Source: Acidobacteriota bacterium (GTDB taxonomy: Bacteria > Acidobacteriota > Terriglobia > Bryobacterales > Bryobacteraceae). From it: DNA of 64,000 nucleotides. The stretch covers positions 1-64,000 of the forward strand of contig JAPKZA010000498.1 in NCBI GenBank assembly GCA_026394015.1. Direction: 5' to 3'. Within the stretch, counting starts at the first letter, position 1. Every line of letters starts with the position of its first letter. Position numbers and translations under genes: made by a program. Positions 1 to 9,509 of this stretch are shown here, piece by piece. Under the pieces are notes generated by a model. That model ran no database searches. It worked only from the letters and a program-made list of their open reading frames with translations, and was not told where the DNA came from.

Positions 1-85
1 CCCCGTCGGGCTCGCCGAAATCAGATTCTAGGAGAGAGTAAGTGCTGTTTTGGACAGTAGTGAAGTCCAATACAGGAACCAAACC

Positions 86-2150
86 ATGCCCATCTCTCGC
101 ATCCCCATTTACGCGCTACTAACGGGACTTTCTCTATGTGCCTCCGCCCTGGCTCAGAATCCCGACAAACCCGAAAAAAAACTAGACGTTAAACCCTCCG
201 CGCCGCTCCCCGACGTCAAGGTGAATTGGCCGGTAACGACCACGCAGACTACGACGCAGACGTTTACGACTGCGAACGGCGCGTCGGGGCTTTTTAGTCG
301 TCCCGTCAATATGAAGCTGCTGGTGCTTACCGGCGACGGCAACGAGCCGAGTTTCGCCGCGCTCAAGTTTTACCTGGACTATCTGAATCTGCCATATGAC
401 GCGGTCGTATTAAAGGGCATCGCCTTGCCTGCGCTGGAAGACGCGACCGGCCAGCGCGGAAACTACCAAGGCATTATTCTGGCTACTGGCAGCCTGGGCT
501 ATTCCAACAACGGAGCCTGGGTGAGTGCGCTGAGCACGGCGGATTGGACACGGATGGATGACTACATGCGGAACTACGGGGTGCGGGTGGTGAGCTACTA
601 CACCTATCCGGAAGCCCGCTATGGGATGGTCCCCGTGTCAGCCATGGCGACGAGCGCGGCGGCACCGGCGAGCATGGCCTTCGCAAGCGCCTCGAGCACC
701 ATCTTCCCCTACCTCGTCCGAACGAACCCGCTGAGAGTAACGGATGCCTATCTCTACTTGGCATCCGCGGCACCGGCGGTCGGCGAAACGACCACCCCCA
801 TTCTCACGATCGGCACCGGAATCGCGGGTGTTACTCACACTAAGGCTGACGGGCGGGAATTCATGGCATTGACCTTTGACAACAACCCCTACCTGATCCA
901 TTCCCTGGCTCTGAATTATGGCATCTTCAATTGGGTGACGAAAGGGATCTTTGTGGGGGAGCGGCGCATCTATCTCACTCCCCAGAATGACGATTTCTTC
1001 CTGCCGAACGACCTGTTCGTGGCGTCCATCGCCGCCTGCAGACCGTCCGCCTTCACGGTGGATCCCACGTATGACCCGTCGGCTCAGTGTCCGACCGACC
1101 GCATGGACGGCGGCGACCTCTCCGCGCTGGACGATTGGCAGAAAAGCTGGCGGTCCAGGGCCCAAACGAAAGACTTCCGCGTGACGTACGCCTTTAACGG
1201 GTTCGGCGCAACCACGGCCGGCGGCTCGCCCAATAAAGACAGTCTGTTGACGGAACTACGCACGAGGCGGGATTCCTTCTTCTGGGTCAACCACACGTGG
1301 GACCATGAGAATCTGGACTGCAAAATCCAGTCCCGAACAGCGGCATCTGCACACCGGCAACCTTTGCCGAGTCGCAAAGCCAACTGAATCAGAACATCGC
1401 GATGGCGCAAACCCTGAGCCTTCCGTTCGACCGACCGAGTATGGTTACCCCGAACATATCCGGTTTGGCGAACACGAATTTCCTGTTGGCGGCGCAGGGA
1501 GTCGGCGTTAAGTATATGGTCTCGGACACTTCGCGGCCTGAGTGGATGCCGGCGAAACCGAACATCGGCGTGCGCAGCCCCTACGTTCCTTCTATTCTCT
1601 ATATCCCCCGTCGGTCGACCAATATCTACTACAACACCAAGTCGGGCCGCTGCCGGACGAGTACAACTACTTCTACGGCCCCAACGGCATCTTCCGGCTG
1701 CCGGGTGGCGCACCTTTCTTCTCGACCACCCAGACTTACGCGCAGATTGTGGATCGGGAGAGCACGACCTATCTAGGTTACATGTTGCGGTATGAATCCT
1801 ACCCGCTCATGTTCCACCAATCGAACTTCATTCGTTTTGACGGTAAGAGCTCGCTCTTCACGGACGTGATGGCGGCGACGTTTGACAAGTTCATGAAGAT
1901 CTCCAACTTACCCGTAACCAGCTTGTCGCAGACGGCACTGGGCAAGATGATGGAGGACCGCATGGCCTTCAACGCCGCCGGGGTGCAGGCGGTTTATAAC
2001 CCGGGTTCAGGAATCACCTTCACCGCTCAGGGAGCGGCGGCGATCCCCGTAACCGGTGTCTGCGCGGCCGGGTGCCAAACCTACGGCGGCCAGAGCATCT
2101 CGTTCATTCCAATCGCGGCGGGCGGAACGGTCTCGGTCCCGTTGCTCTAA
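86..2150 (+). pseudogene. Agd3-like secreted polysaccharide deacetylase, broken by two frameshifts
   Basis: Three consecutive ORF pieces in three frames (50-1387, then to 1776, then 1542-2150) read as one protein of about 690 residues. The start at 86 gives a clean signal peptide (MPISRIPIYALLTGLSLCASALA) after an AGGAA box. An N-terminal region opening with 'LLVLTGDGNEPSF' resembles the CBM87 part of fungal Agd3. The deacetylase part carries a 'NDDFF' metal-binding-like motif near residue 303 and 'HTWDHENLD' (H-x3-H) near 403. Frame passes from 2 to 1 near 1321 and from 1 to 0 near 1641; each looks like one missing base. Agd3 deacetylates GalNAc-containing biofilm polymers, which fits the PelF/PelG-like genes downstream. 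The family call is by memory of motifs. Either the gene is decayed or the sequence has indel errors. Confidence 0.6.
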
Positions 2151-2174
2151 TTCCGCCCACTGGGAGAAGAAGAC

Positions 2175-3482
2175 ATGAGTCGATTCCTCATCGCCATTCT
2201 GGGAGCCGCCTGCATCTTGCCGGCGGCTCCCCCCCCCCGCCATCTAAGCCTGGCGGAAGCGCTCCAAGCCGCGGTGGCCCGGGCGAAGGCCGAAAACTCC
2301 CGCAGCGAAGTCGCGGCCAGCCAATTGCGGGTTTTGGAGGCGGCGAACAAATGGAAGGTGGAGTTGCGGCCTTCGCTTGGCATCTTCTCGTTCTCGAACC
2401 CGGCGTTGTTGGCGGCGACCCTCGGCTCCAGCCTGTTAATGGGGAAGCGGAACGCGCCTTCGCATTTGACGATGGAAGGCGCCCGGTTCGACGTGCTGGC
2501 GGCGGATTTGGCAGCGGAACGACTCCGGTCCCGAACCGAGATTGAGACGGCGCGGGCCTTTTTTGACCTCCTCGAAAAGCAGCAGATCGCGCAGCAACTG
2601 GAACAGGCGCTCGCCGTCAAACGGGCGAAGGAACGGGAATTCGAACGTTTGTTGCGGGTTTCCCGGGTGACCGCGGTGGACCAGGTGGCGTTTCAGCAGG
2701 AAGTATTGGAAATGGAACAACAAAAAATCGACGTCGAGATGGAGCGACGCCTGGCCAGTGTCCAGTTAGCGTCGTTGACCGGCCGGCTGGACGAAGCCGA
2801 CAATCTCGAAGTCGAGGATGTGAAGATTTCGGGCGCGTCTTTGCATGCCAAACTGCCGCCGGTGGAGAAGATGTTCGAATCCGCACTGCTTTACCGACGC
2901 GAATCGAAACTGCTGCGGGAACGAATCGACGGGCTCCGCGAGAAAGCGGGTCTGCAAAAGCTGGTTTCGGTGGACTCGGTCTCGGCTGGCTACTCCTATC
3001 TGGCCAACGGGGTTAGCGGTCTCCTCAATACGACCCGACCGAACCTGATTGGCGGCCATAGCGGACAAAGCGGCATCAATCTAACGATTCCTTTGCGGCA
3101 GACAGGCGAAAAAGCGGCGGAACGGGATTTACTGATCGCCCGCATGCACGCGCTGGAACTGGAAGCGCGCATCATGGAAAACGAACTCCGCTCGGAGCTA
3201 CTGTCGATGCGGACGGTGGTGCAGGCGAGCATGGACCGGCTCCAACTTGCCAGCCGCCGCGTCGAGCTCAGCCGAAAGAAGAAAGAGATGGTGAAGGTGC
3301 GCGCTGACAATGGATTGGGCGGATTTGGGCTCACCGCTCACGCTGAGGAAGCGGACCTGCAGGCGGAAGCGGCGCTCGTGAAAGCAAGTTGTGCGCGCAA
3401 GAATACTCTGTTCACGTTGATGGTAGTTTGCGGCTTGCAAGATGAACGAGAAGAGCTGCAACAGCAAGTTACCGGCAACTGA
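2175..3482 (+). CDS. TolC-like outer-membrane efflux/export protein
   Basis: 435 residues with a signal peptide (MSRFLIAILGAACILPAA), followed by the opening 'LSLAEALQAAVARAKAENS' typical of outer-membrane efflux proteins. Two long heptad-rich helical stretches follow, at roughly residues 40-210 and 300-420, separated by a segment with alternating beta-like sequence. Size is slightly short but normal for TolC-family factors. It would form the trimeric outer-membrane channel. It lies 24 bp after the deacetylase and 47 bp before a HlyD-like adaptor, so the pair probably makes an export conduit for the polymer built by the downstream PelF/PelG-like proteins. This is a different solution from the PelB barrel and PelC lipoprotein of Pseudomonas. 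Confidence 0.8.
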   Translation: MSRFLIAILGAACILPAAPPPRHLSLAEALQAAVARAKAENSRSEVAASQLRVLEAANKWKVELRPSLGIFSFSNPALLAATLGSSLLMGKRNAPSHLTMEGARFDVLAADLAAERLRSRTEIETARAFFDLLEKQQIAQQLEQALAVKRAKEREFERLLRVSRVTAVDQVAFQQEVLEMEQQKIDVEMERRLASVQLASLTGRLDEADNLEVEDVKISGASLHAKLPPVEKMFESALLYRRESKLLRERIDGLREKAGLQKLVSVDSVSAGYSYLANGVSGLLNTTRPNLIGGHSGQSGINLTIPLRQTGEKAAERDLLIARMHALELEARIMENELRSELLSMRTVVQASMDRLQLASRRVELSRKKKEMVKVRADNGLGGFGLTAHAEEADLQAEAALVKASCARKNTLFTLMVVCGLQDEREELQQQVTGN

Positions 3483-3529
3483 CGAGACAAGGCGACATCG
3501 ATACGCAGCGTGCAAATTAAGGAAATCCG

Positions 3530-4639
3530 ATGAAAGTTAAAATCAAGAGTGGCCTATTCACCGACGCGATCGCTTGGAAGTTCGTCAAGGGTTGGCTCCT
3601 GTTGGTGATGGTGTGGCTGACGCTCCCCCCCTTTCCAGAAAAGGTGTCCGGGCGGTTTGAAGGTGGGTCCAAGACGGTGTTGGCGGGACATATCCGTGCG
3701 GTACAACTGGTGCCGGTGACGGTGGAGTTTGTTGGACGCGCGGTTTCCGTCCGCGTTAAGCCGGGACAGGTAGTGGCGGAAGGGGAGCTACTGGCGGAGT
3801 TGGAGTCCCCGGAGGTGGTGGAACGTCTGGACCGGGCTCGGCGTCGGCTGGCCTTCGCCACTTCGCGACTGCGGAGCAAACCGCAAACGGCCGCGCTGCT
3901 TTGGCGCGAACAGCAGCAAAGCACGGTCCAACAGCACCAGGAGGCCCAGTCCCGGCTGGCCGCATATTCCCTGGATGTGGTGGAGGCAAACTATGCCCGT
4001 TCGCAAAGGGAGGTTACTACGATCAGCAACCTCGTCCAGCAGCATTTGGCGACTGTACAGGACCTGGAGGCCGCTCGCCGCCAACTCGACGTGGACCTTG
4101 CGACACTGGAGAATGCAAAGCGGACGAAGACCCGACTGGAACATGAAACGCGCGCCGCTGCCTCCCAGCTCAAGATGGTCATGATTCAGAAAGCAAACGG
4201 CGAACCCGCAGTGGATCCCGCGGCGGAACTGGAGTATGAGGACGCAACGACGGCCGTCGAAACGGCTGAACGACAGTTTAAGGCACTGCGGGTCGTGGCT
4301 CCGGTAAGCGGAACTGTGCTGACCGTTTCGGTGCAACCGGGCGAGGCCGCGGGTGGATGGGCTCCGTTGTTTCAAATGGCCGATCTCCAGAAATTGCAGA
4401 TCGAGGTACCGGTTACGGCGCGGCTCGCTGGCATGATTCGTGGTGGCAGTCCCGTCAATGTTGTAATTCCAGGAGATCCGCCGCAGGCGGTTCCCGCCAG
4501 CGTGAAAGACATTCAACTCGTCCCGGATCAACTCGAACGTTCGCACGTGGTTCGAATTGTCGTGCCGAATCCGCAGCCAGGGAGTATCTTGATAGGAATG
4601 GAGTGTACTGTTGAATTTGCCCATGGGGGCATGCTTTGA
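3530..4639 (+). CDS. HlyD-family periplasmic adaptor subunit
   Basis: 369 residues. A short cytoplasmic N-terminus leads into one membrane segment at about residues 19-38 (GWLLLVMVWLTLPPF), so it is a membrane-anchored rather than lipoprotein adaptor. A split lipoyl/barrel-sandwich motif follows ('VSVRVKPGQVVAEGELLAELES' region, and later 'VVAPVSGTVLTVSVQPGEAAG'). These flank a long Gln/Ala/Arg-rich coiled coil at about 95-235, then a beta-barrel domain. Such proteins bridge an inner-membrane transporter to a TolC-type channel. Its TGA stop overlaps the TTG start of the PelF-like gene (TTGA), so translation is likely coupled and the adaptor belongs to the polysaccharide locus. Confidence 0.82.
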   Translation: MKVKIKSGLFTDAIAWKFVKGWLLLVMVWLTLPPFPEKVSGRFEGGSKTVLAGHIRAVQLVPVTVEFVGRAVSVRVKPGQVVAEGELLAELESPEVVERLDRARRRLAFATSRLRSKPQTAALLWREQQQSTVQQHQEAQSRLAAYSLDVVEANYARSQREVTTISNLVQQHLATVQDLEAARRQLDVDLATLENAKRTKTRLEHETRAAASQLKMVMIQKANGEPAVDPAAELEYEDATTAVETAERQFKALRVVAPVSGTVLTVSVQPGEAAGGWAPLFQMADLQKLQIEVPVTARLAGMIRGGSPVNVVIPGDPPQAVPASVKDIQLVPDQLERSHVVRIVVPNPQPGSILIGMECTVEFAHGGML

Positions 4640-6102
4640 CCAGATCGGTCCTCTTGACCACCGACGGCACCTATCCGCATTACAGCGGCGGGGTTAGCAC
4701 GTGGTGTGATCAACTGGTGCGGCATCTGGCCAACGTGGATTTTCATCTCTTATCCATCGTCCACTCGCCGTATCAGCCCCAGGTCTACAAGCTGCCCCAA
4801 AATGTTCGCAGCCTGGAGGCGATCTCCCTTTGGGGCAACGAGGATCCTGGCTTTCCGTCCGGCTCCTTCGCGGACTCGTACGAACGGAAGCTGCGAACGA
4901 CAAAGGAGAAGATCGCCGAGGGTTTTGTGCCATCGTTTGCAGTAGTCGTGCAAAGCGTCTTTGCTGGCTCTGCCGCCGATGCGATGGCGTTTGGGCAAGC
5001 GCTAGCGCGGTTGCAGCGTTACTTTGAAAGCTATGACTACGCGGAAACGATGACTTCATCGCTGGCGTGGGCATGCTTCAAGAAATGTAGCGCCCAACCG
5101 GCCGCTCTGTCGATGGAAGATGCGACTACCTGCATGCGTTGGCTCGTGCGGTATTTAACCATCACGGCTCGCCCGAACATTGTTACCGATGTGGTGCACG
5201 CCTCGATGGCCGGGTTGGCGGCCGTGCCGGGCGTGCTGTCAAAGATCCAGTACGGCACCTATTTTTTGATTACTGAACACGGGATTCACTTACGCGAGCT
5301 GTATATGTCCTTGTCGAGGATGAACGGGAGTGAGCCGTGTCGTCGCTTCCTGCTGGGCTGGAATCAGGCGATCGTCGGCATGAACTATTACTATGCCGAC
5401 CACGTGACTTGCCTGGGTGAATTCAATCAGAAATGGCAGGTGGCTTTTGGCGTCGATCCAGCGAAAGTGGAATTCGTCCCCAATGGCGTCGACCCGCTTC
5501 GCTTCTTCCCGGAGCCGAGGGCCCCGTCGGCCCGACCAACCGTGTTGACGCTGGCCCGTATCTTCCCCTTGAAAGGGATTGACACGTTGCTGCGCGCCGC
5601 GGCGATCGTACGCGATCAAGTCCCCCTCGTGAAGTTCCGTATTCTGGGCGATGTTGCCGATCCGGCGTATTTTGCGGAATGCCAACGGATTATTGCGGAG
5701 AACCAATTGGAGATGGCAGTCGAGTTTGGGGTGACCAAAGAGGCAGGATTGGAGCTGCGCAGGGCCGATGTGTTTTGCCTGCCGAGCGTGTCCGAAGGAT
5801 TGCCGTATACGATTCTGGAGGCGATGTTTTCCGGCTGCCCGGTGGTGGCCACCGATGTGGGGAACGTCAGCGATGCCCTGAGCGGGACCGGCTTGTTAGT
5901 CAGACCGAACAACCCGCCAGAGCTGGCTCGGGCTCTTTTGACCGTTTTGGATGGACCGGGGGCATCTGGCTTGCGGGACAAGTTATCCGCGGCGGCGTTG
6001 GAACGGGCGCGACAACACTATACATTGGAGAAGGCCATTCGCCCGTTCCAGTTTCAGTACGAGGGGAGGCAACATTGTCACCAAACACTCCAAAGTGCTT
6101 GA
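4636..6102 (+). CDS. pelF: PelF-like GT4 glycosyltransferase
   Basis: 488 residues, start TTG overlapping the preceding stop by 4 bases. The N-terminus 'GTYPHYSGGVSTW' matches the PelF signature. A central 'VVHASMAGLAAV' and 'ITEHGIHLRELY' are the PelF-type insert and the His-containing acceptor loop. The C-terminal half is a standard GT-B/GT4 domain with 'FVPNGVD', 'TLARIFPLKGIDTLLRA' and the nucleotide-sugar EX7E-like 'SEGLPYTILEAM' with 'GCPVVATDVGN'. PelF is the cytosolic polymerising transferase of Pel, using UDP-GalNAc/GlcNAc. Substrate here is not shown by sequence. Neighbours (PelG-like downstream, export proteins and an Agd3-like deacetylase upstream) support a Pel-type role. Confidence 0.82.
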   Translation: MTRSVLLTTDGTYPHYSGGVSTWCDQLVRHLANVDFHLLSIVHSPYQPQVYKLPQNVRSLEAISLWGNEDPGFPSGSFADSYERKLRTTKEKIAEGFVPSFAVVVQSVFAGSAADAMAFGQALARLQRYFESYDYAETMTSSLAWACFKKCSAQPAALSMEDATTCMRWLVRYLTITARPNIVTDVVHASMAGLAAVPGVLSKIQYGTYFLITEHGIHLRELYMSLSRMNGSEPCRRFLLGWNQAIVGMNYYYADHVTCLGEFNQKWQVAFGVDPAKVEFVPNGVDPLRFFPEPRAPSARPTVLTLARIFPLKGIDTLLRAAAIVRDQVPLVKFRILGDVADPAYFAECQRIIAENQLEMAVEFGVTKEAGLELRRADVFCLPSVSEGLPYTILEAMFSGCPVVATDVGNVSDALSGTGLLVRPNNPPELARALLTVLDGPGASGLRDKLSAAALERARQHYTLEKAIRPFQFQYEGRQHCHQTLQSA

Positions 6103-7583
6103 CCGCTCCTCCTCCCGGCGGCAATCTTCGTCCGGCGCTGGACGCCTTCGACCTTGCCGTCCGACTGGAAATGGAAGGAGTGACCGACGAGGTCGCCCGC
6201 GTTGAATTCGGGTCCTCCTCGACGTTCGCACTCGCTCGGGAGCGTCTTCACACGGTCATTGGCGGTGACTACCCTGTAACCAAGCCCCCGGAGAAGCCTC
6301 GTTTGGCGCAATTCTTCAACGGAGTCGCTTTCGCGCTACCCATCCTTATCTGCACGATCACTTCGTTGTTGTACCGTATTTCCCTGTGGGGGGGCGATCT
6401 TTCCGCCGACCTTGCCACGGCCGTCGCGATTGGTACAATCTCGAGTTTTCTTGTCACTGGCGGGATCATCCAGGCCTCCGCCCGCCGGACGCTCTTCCAG
6501 ATTCAATGTGAACAGTGGGACGAGGCCTGCACTACCTGTTATCACTGGACATTTCTGGGTGTAAAGAGCTTGGTGGTTACCCTCGGGCTCGGGTGGGCCC
6601 TCAATCAGTATTTTCGCTGGGTGCCGACACCGATTGACGGGGTAGCGCTAGCCTTTCACTTTTTCCTCGGCCTACTCTGGCTGGCGGGCGGGATTCTTTA
6701 CGTCCTGGAGATGGGCTGGGCGGTAGGAGCGGCGGTGCTGGCGGGTATCGGAGTTGTTGCCTCACTGCACTGGGGCGCGGGTGTTTCGCTGCTGGGAGCC
6801 CAACTGGCCGGAGTGGCCGCCACTGCCGCGATCGCCTTCGCCGTCTCCGGCATTACGATGCGGCGGAAGCGGAAACAGAAGGGCCGTGGCGAACACTTTT
6901 CTCTTCGCGTGGCGCACAAGATCGGACCCTATTTTCTGTACGGCTCCTGCTACTACCTATTCCTGTTTGCCGACCGCATCCTCGCCTGGACCGCCCAAAC
7001 CACCACTTCCTCGCTGCCGCTGCAATTCCGCGGCGATTACGAGACGGCTCTGGATATCGCCATGATCGCTTTTATTGTGCAGGCCGGTTGGGTCCACCTG
7101 TCCGTCCTCGCTTTCTACCGGCGAATGAACACCGCTCAAGAAGGCTTCAATGTCCGGGAGTCGGTCGCCTTCAATGCCGAACTGCGGCGCTTCTATTGGC
7201 GACGGGCCGTATGGTTCCTGCCGGTCGCCAGTGCCTTGGGGCTGGCGACTTATTCGATTGCCGTTCACTACGGGTTGCTCCCCACCGAGGGTATGCGGAA
7301 GGTGGCCGGGGTGGCGGTGGCGTCCTATCCGCTGCTGGTTTTCGGGCTTTGGAATACCAGTCTTTTCTTTGCGCTCTCCCGTCCGGAAGGGGCATTGCGC
7401 TCCATCCTCGCCAGTCTGGTGGTCAACGTGATTGTTGGCTATGCCTGCTCGCGGGTCGGCCAGTACGATAGCGCTGTATACGGGTTCGCGGCGGGCAGCG
7501 CCGTCTTCGCTATTCTAACGACGGTCACCTATCTCCGGCTGAGTCGATCTTTGGACTATCACCACTTCGCCTCGGCGGCTTAA
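6075..7583 (+). CDS. pelG: PelG-like polytopic membrane protein
   Basis: 502 residues from a TTG at 6075, preferred because a strong GAGGGGAGG sits just upstream. The longer ORF from 5679 is the shadow of pelF. It overlaps the pelF 3-prime end by 28 bases. About 75 cytoplasmic residues ('FDLAVRLEMEGVTDEVARVEFG') precede some 11-12 membrane segments. The segment 'FLFADRILAWTA' and the later 'ETALDIAMIAFIVQAGWVHLSVLAFY' correspond to the charged helix and periplasmic-flanking region of PelG. PelG is the inner-membrane Wzx/MATE-like component that works with PelF in polymer synthesis or translocation. The N-terminal extension is longer than in Pseudomonas PelG (about 456 residues). Family call is from pattern, not alignment. 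Confidence 0.7.
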   Translation: MSPNTPKCLTAPPPGGNLRPALDAFDLAVRLEMEGVTDEVARVEFGSSSTFALARERLHTVIGGDYPVTKPPEKPRLAQFFNGVAFALPILICTITSLLYRISLWGGDLSADLATAVAIGTISSFLVTGGIIQASARRTLFQIQCEQWDEACTTCYHWTFLGVKSLVVTLGLGWALNQYFRWVPTPIDGVALAFHFFLGLLWLAGGILYVLEMGWAVGAAVLAGIGVVASLHWGAGVSLLGAQLAGVAATAAIAFAVSGITMRRKRKQKGRGEHFSLRVAHKIGPYFLYGSCYYLFLFADRILAWTAQTTTSSLPLQFRGDYETALDIAMIAFIVQAGWVHLSVLAFYRRMNTAQEGFNVRESVAFNAELRRFYWRRAVWFLPVASALGLATYSIAVHYGLLPTEGMRKVAGVAVASYPLLVFGLWNTSLFFALSRPEGALRSILASLVVNVIVGYACSRVGQYDSAVYGFAAGSAVFAILTTVTYLRLSRSLDYHHFASAA

Positions 7584-7585
7584 CC

Positions 7586-9034
7586 ATGCAAATCTGGACT
7601 GACTTTCTTCGCGTCGCCGTGTCGATGTTTGGGCTCTTCTTGCTCCTTCCGGCGTTGGCGGAAAGGATGTCCCGCACGGGCGCAACGGCTCGATTTCCGG
7701 ATCTTCTCGCTGTTGGGTTTGTCCGCACAGCACTCTTTCTGGTCTTTCTCGGCTTGCTGCTCGGGCCTTGGAAACTGTACTTACCGGGCGTCGTACTCAG
7801 CGCCTACGCGGTCTGGATCTTGAGCACTGTGTTGCTCGCTTCCCGGAATGGGTGGCTCTACGACGGCGACGCTTGGACGACTGGCTATGCCCGACTATTG
7901 CGCAGCATCGAGCAACGCGGTCAACTGCGTCACGTGTGGAATACTACTGTCGAGTTATCTCAGGAGTACCTCGTGCTGACGATGTTGATCCTGGCGATGT
8001 TTCTGCATTTCGCGTGGTACCCGATTTCCAATTTCCGCTTCTCGTCGGCCGCGGGGTATGCGCAAACTCTGGCGTTGGGCACGCTGCTCAACGGTTCGGC
8101 TTCGACGCGGGACGCTTCGGTCGCGTTATTAGCACCCATTGCCCTCGCAAGTGGTTCGGATGCCGCCACCGTTGTCCGCCTCAGCGTTCCCCTGCTGTAC
8201 CTGCTTATCCTCAGCGCGATCGTCTGTTGTTGCTCTGCATATTCCCGTTCCCCTTGGGCGGCGGCGTTGGCGGTGATCCCGTTCTGGCTCTATTCGTCCG
8301 GACCAGGGAAAGAAGCGGCCACGACGCCTGATGGCACCCTTTGGGCGACCCTGGTGTTGGTTGCCGCCGTCGGGGCCGGACGCCGATCGGTTGGTACCGC
8401 TTGCTCCGGATTGCTGCTGACCTGGTTCTTGACGCCATCTTTTCCGGAGTTGCTCTTCGTCGCTCTGGCGAGCCTCGCGATTGGACTGGTGGGCGATGCG
8501 CTCATGCGCTTGGGGCCCCCCGTCGTGCGGAGAATCTGCGTCGCCGCGCTCGTCGTGTTTGGCCTTTTTTCGCTGGCTGCGCCGTTGCGATCGGTCCCGA
8601 GCCAAGGTCCGTTCCAGTATGAATCCGCCGCCCGGGCGGCGGATCGGATTGCGCGGGAGTTCCCGAGGAACCGTTGGATCGTGGTCTCTCCCATGCATGA
8701 GGCGGCGTTCGTCACCGGTCGTGGCTGGCATAAAGAGTTGCCGGAATTTCTTGAGGAGTTTCCCACCAGCGCGGCGACCGATAAGGCTTTTCGACTTCCC
8801 TTCGAAGTTGCCGACACTTTCTTTTTTGTTGAGAAACGGCCGTTGCCCCAAGGCGCAAGATTGGCGGTTCCCGGAAATTCGTCAAACAGCTTCTACTACG
8901 CAACCGGGCCAGGGAGAACCTCCATTGCCTTTCGCGCCGCCGAGTTCATCGCCGCTTATTCGTCGTCCCATCACGGCGTGACCGTCTTTCATGAGGACGA
9001 CGATCTGGTTGTCTACCAGATCCACCCGGAATGA
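7586..9034 (+). CDS. Unrecognised polytopic membrane protein of the Pel-like locus
   Basis: 482 residues starting 2 bases after pelG. Around ten hydrophobic segments fill the first 340 residues. A soluble C-terminal portion of about 140 residues follows ('RNRWIVVSPMHEAAFVTGRG', 'SFYYATGPGRTSIAF', ending 'HEDDDLVVYQIHPE'). The layout, many helices then a small extracytoplasmic alpha/beta domain, is like GT-C-type or other envelope polysaccharide membrane proteins, but I do not recognise the family. It shows no resemblance to PelD (GAF/GGDEF) or to the TPR protein PelE. Its tight coupling to pelG suggests a partner in synthesis, modification or export of the polymer. Function is inferred only from position. 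Confidence 0.75.
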   Translation: MQIWTDFLRVAVSMFGLFLLLPALAERMSRTGATARFPDLLAVGFVRTALFLVFLGLLLGPWKLYLPGVVLSAYAVWILSTVLLASRNGWLYDGDAWTTGYARLLRSIEQRGQLRHVWNTTVELSQEYLVLTMLILAMFLHFAWYPISNFRFSSAAGYAQTLALGTLLNGSASTRDASVALLAPIALASGSDAATVVRLSVPLLYLLILSAIVCCCSAYSRSPWAAALAVIPFWLYSSGPGKEAATTPDGTLWATLVLVAAVGAGRRSVGTACSGLLLTWFLTPSFPELLFVALASLAIGLVGDALMRLGPPVVRRICVAALVVFGLFSLAAPLRSVPSQGPFQYESAARAADRIAREFPRNRWIVVSPMHEAAFVTGRGWHKELPEFLEEFPTSAATDKAFRLPFEVADTFFFVEKRPLPQGARLAVPGNSSNSFYYATGPGRTSIAFRAAEFIAAYSSSHHGVTVFHEDDDLVVYQIHPE

Positions 9035-9059
9035 GATCGGTGTTGAATCGATCCGCCGC

Positions 9060-9392
9060 TTACTCGGGAACGCTCAATCGGATCCCGTACGGCGGTAGGA
9101 TCGTCGCTGGGGGCGCCTTGGGAGGCGGCGCGGTGAGAAGAGCAATCCGCTTTCCGCGCAGTGCCTCCAGCACGGCAAGCACGCGCTGAAACGGGGCTCG
9201 AGCGTCAGCCTTAACGTAAACGGAACCCGAGGTCAGTCTGCTCAGCGTTTCCGGCGCAACGGACGTGACGCCGTCGAACACGGTGCCGTCTGCGGTGATG
9301 GCAATCACTTTGGCTTCGAGTGCATCCGCTTCGGGCAAAGGCACCGCGCGGGAAGCCACCGCCATCTTCACGGAAACGCCCGCCATCAGCAC
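9060..9392 (-). CDS. ExbD/TolR-like periplasmic domain, probable truncated remnant
   Basis: The stretch 'VIAITADGTVFDGV' then 'SVYVKADARAPFQRVLAVLEALRG' and 'RIALLTAPP' follows the periplasmic domain of ExbD/TolR. The N-terminal membrane helix with its conserved Asp, which couples to the proton channel, is absent. In frame, the reading extends upstream only to a stop at 9510-9512, with no ATG. The listed start is a GTG at 9392. The stop lies inside a strong palindrome, so the 5-prime part may have been cut away. No ExbB partner is next to it. It could be a stand-alone soluble protein, but a fragment is more likely. Confidence 0.4.
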   Translation of the reverse strand: MLMAGVSVKMAVASRAVPLPEADALEAKVIAITADGTVFDGVTSVAPETLSRLTSGSVYVKADARAPFQRVLAVLEALRGKRIALLTAPPPKAPPATILPPYGIRLSVPE

Positions 9393-9509
9393 AGGCTCGT
9401 CGTTCTCGAAGGTGATCTGTCCGAGAGCAGCAGCGAGCGTCCATGCGGTCTGGATCGCGTCGGAGCCGTGCAGTGCCGGGTCGTTGATGTGGACGGCCTT
9501 GTCGGCGCA

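Noticed and set aside
5679-6074. Long N-terminal extension of the PelG ORF (5679-6074)
   Set aside because: It lies antiparallel in composition within pelF coding sequence, has Gly/Arg-rich non-membrane sequence, and a strong ribosome site marks the TTG at 6075.
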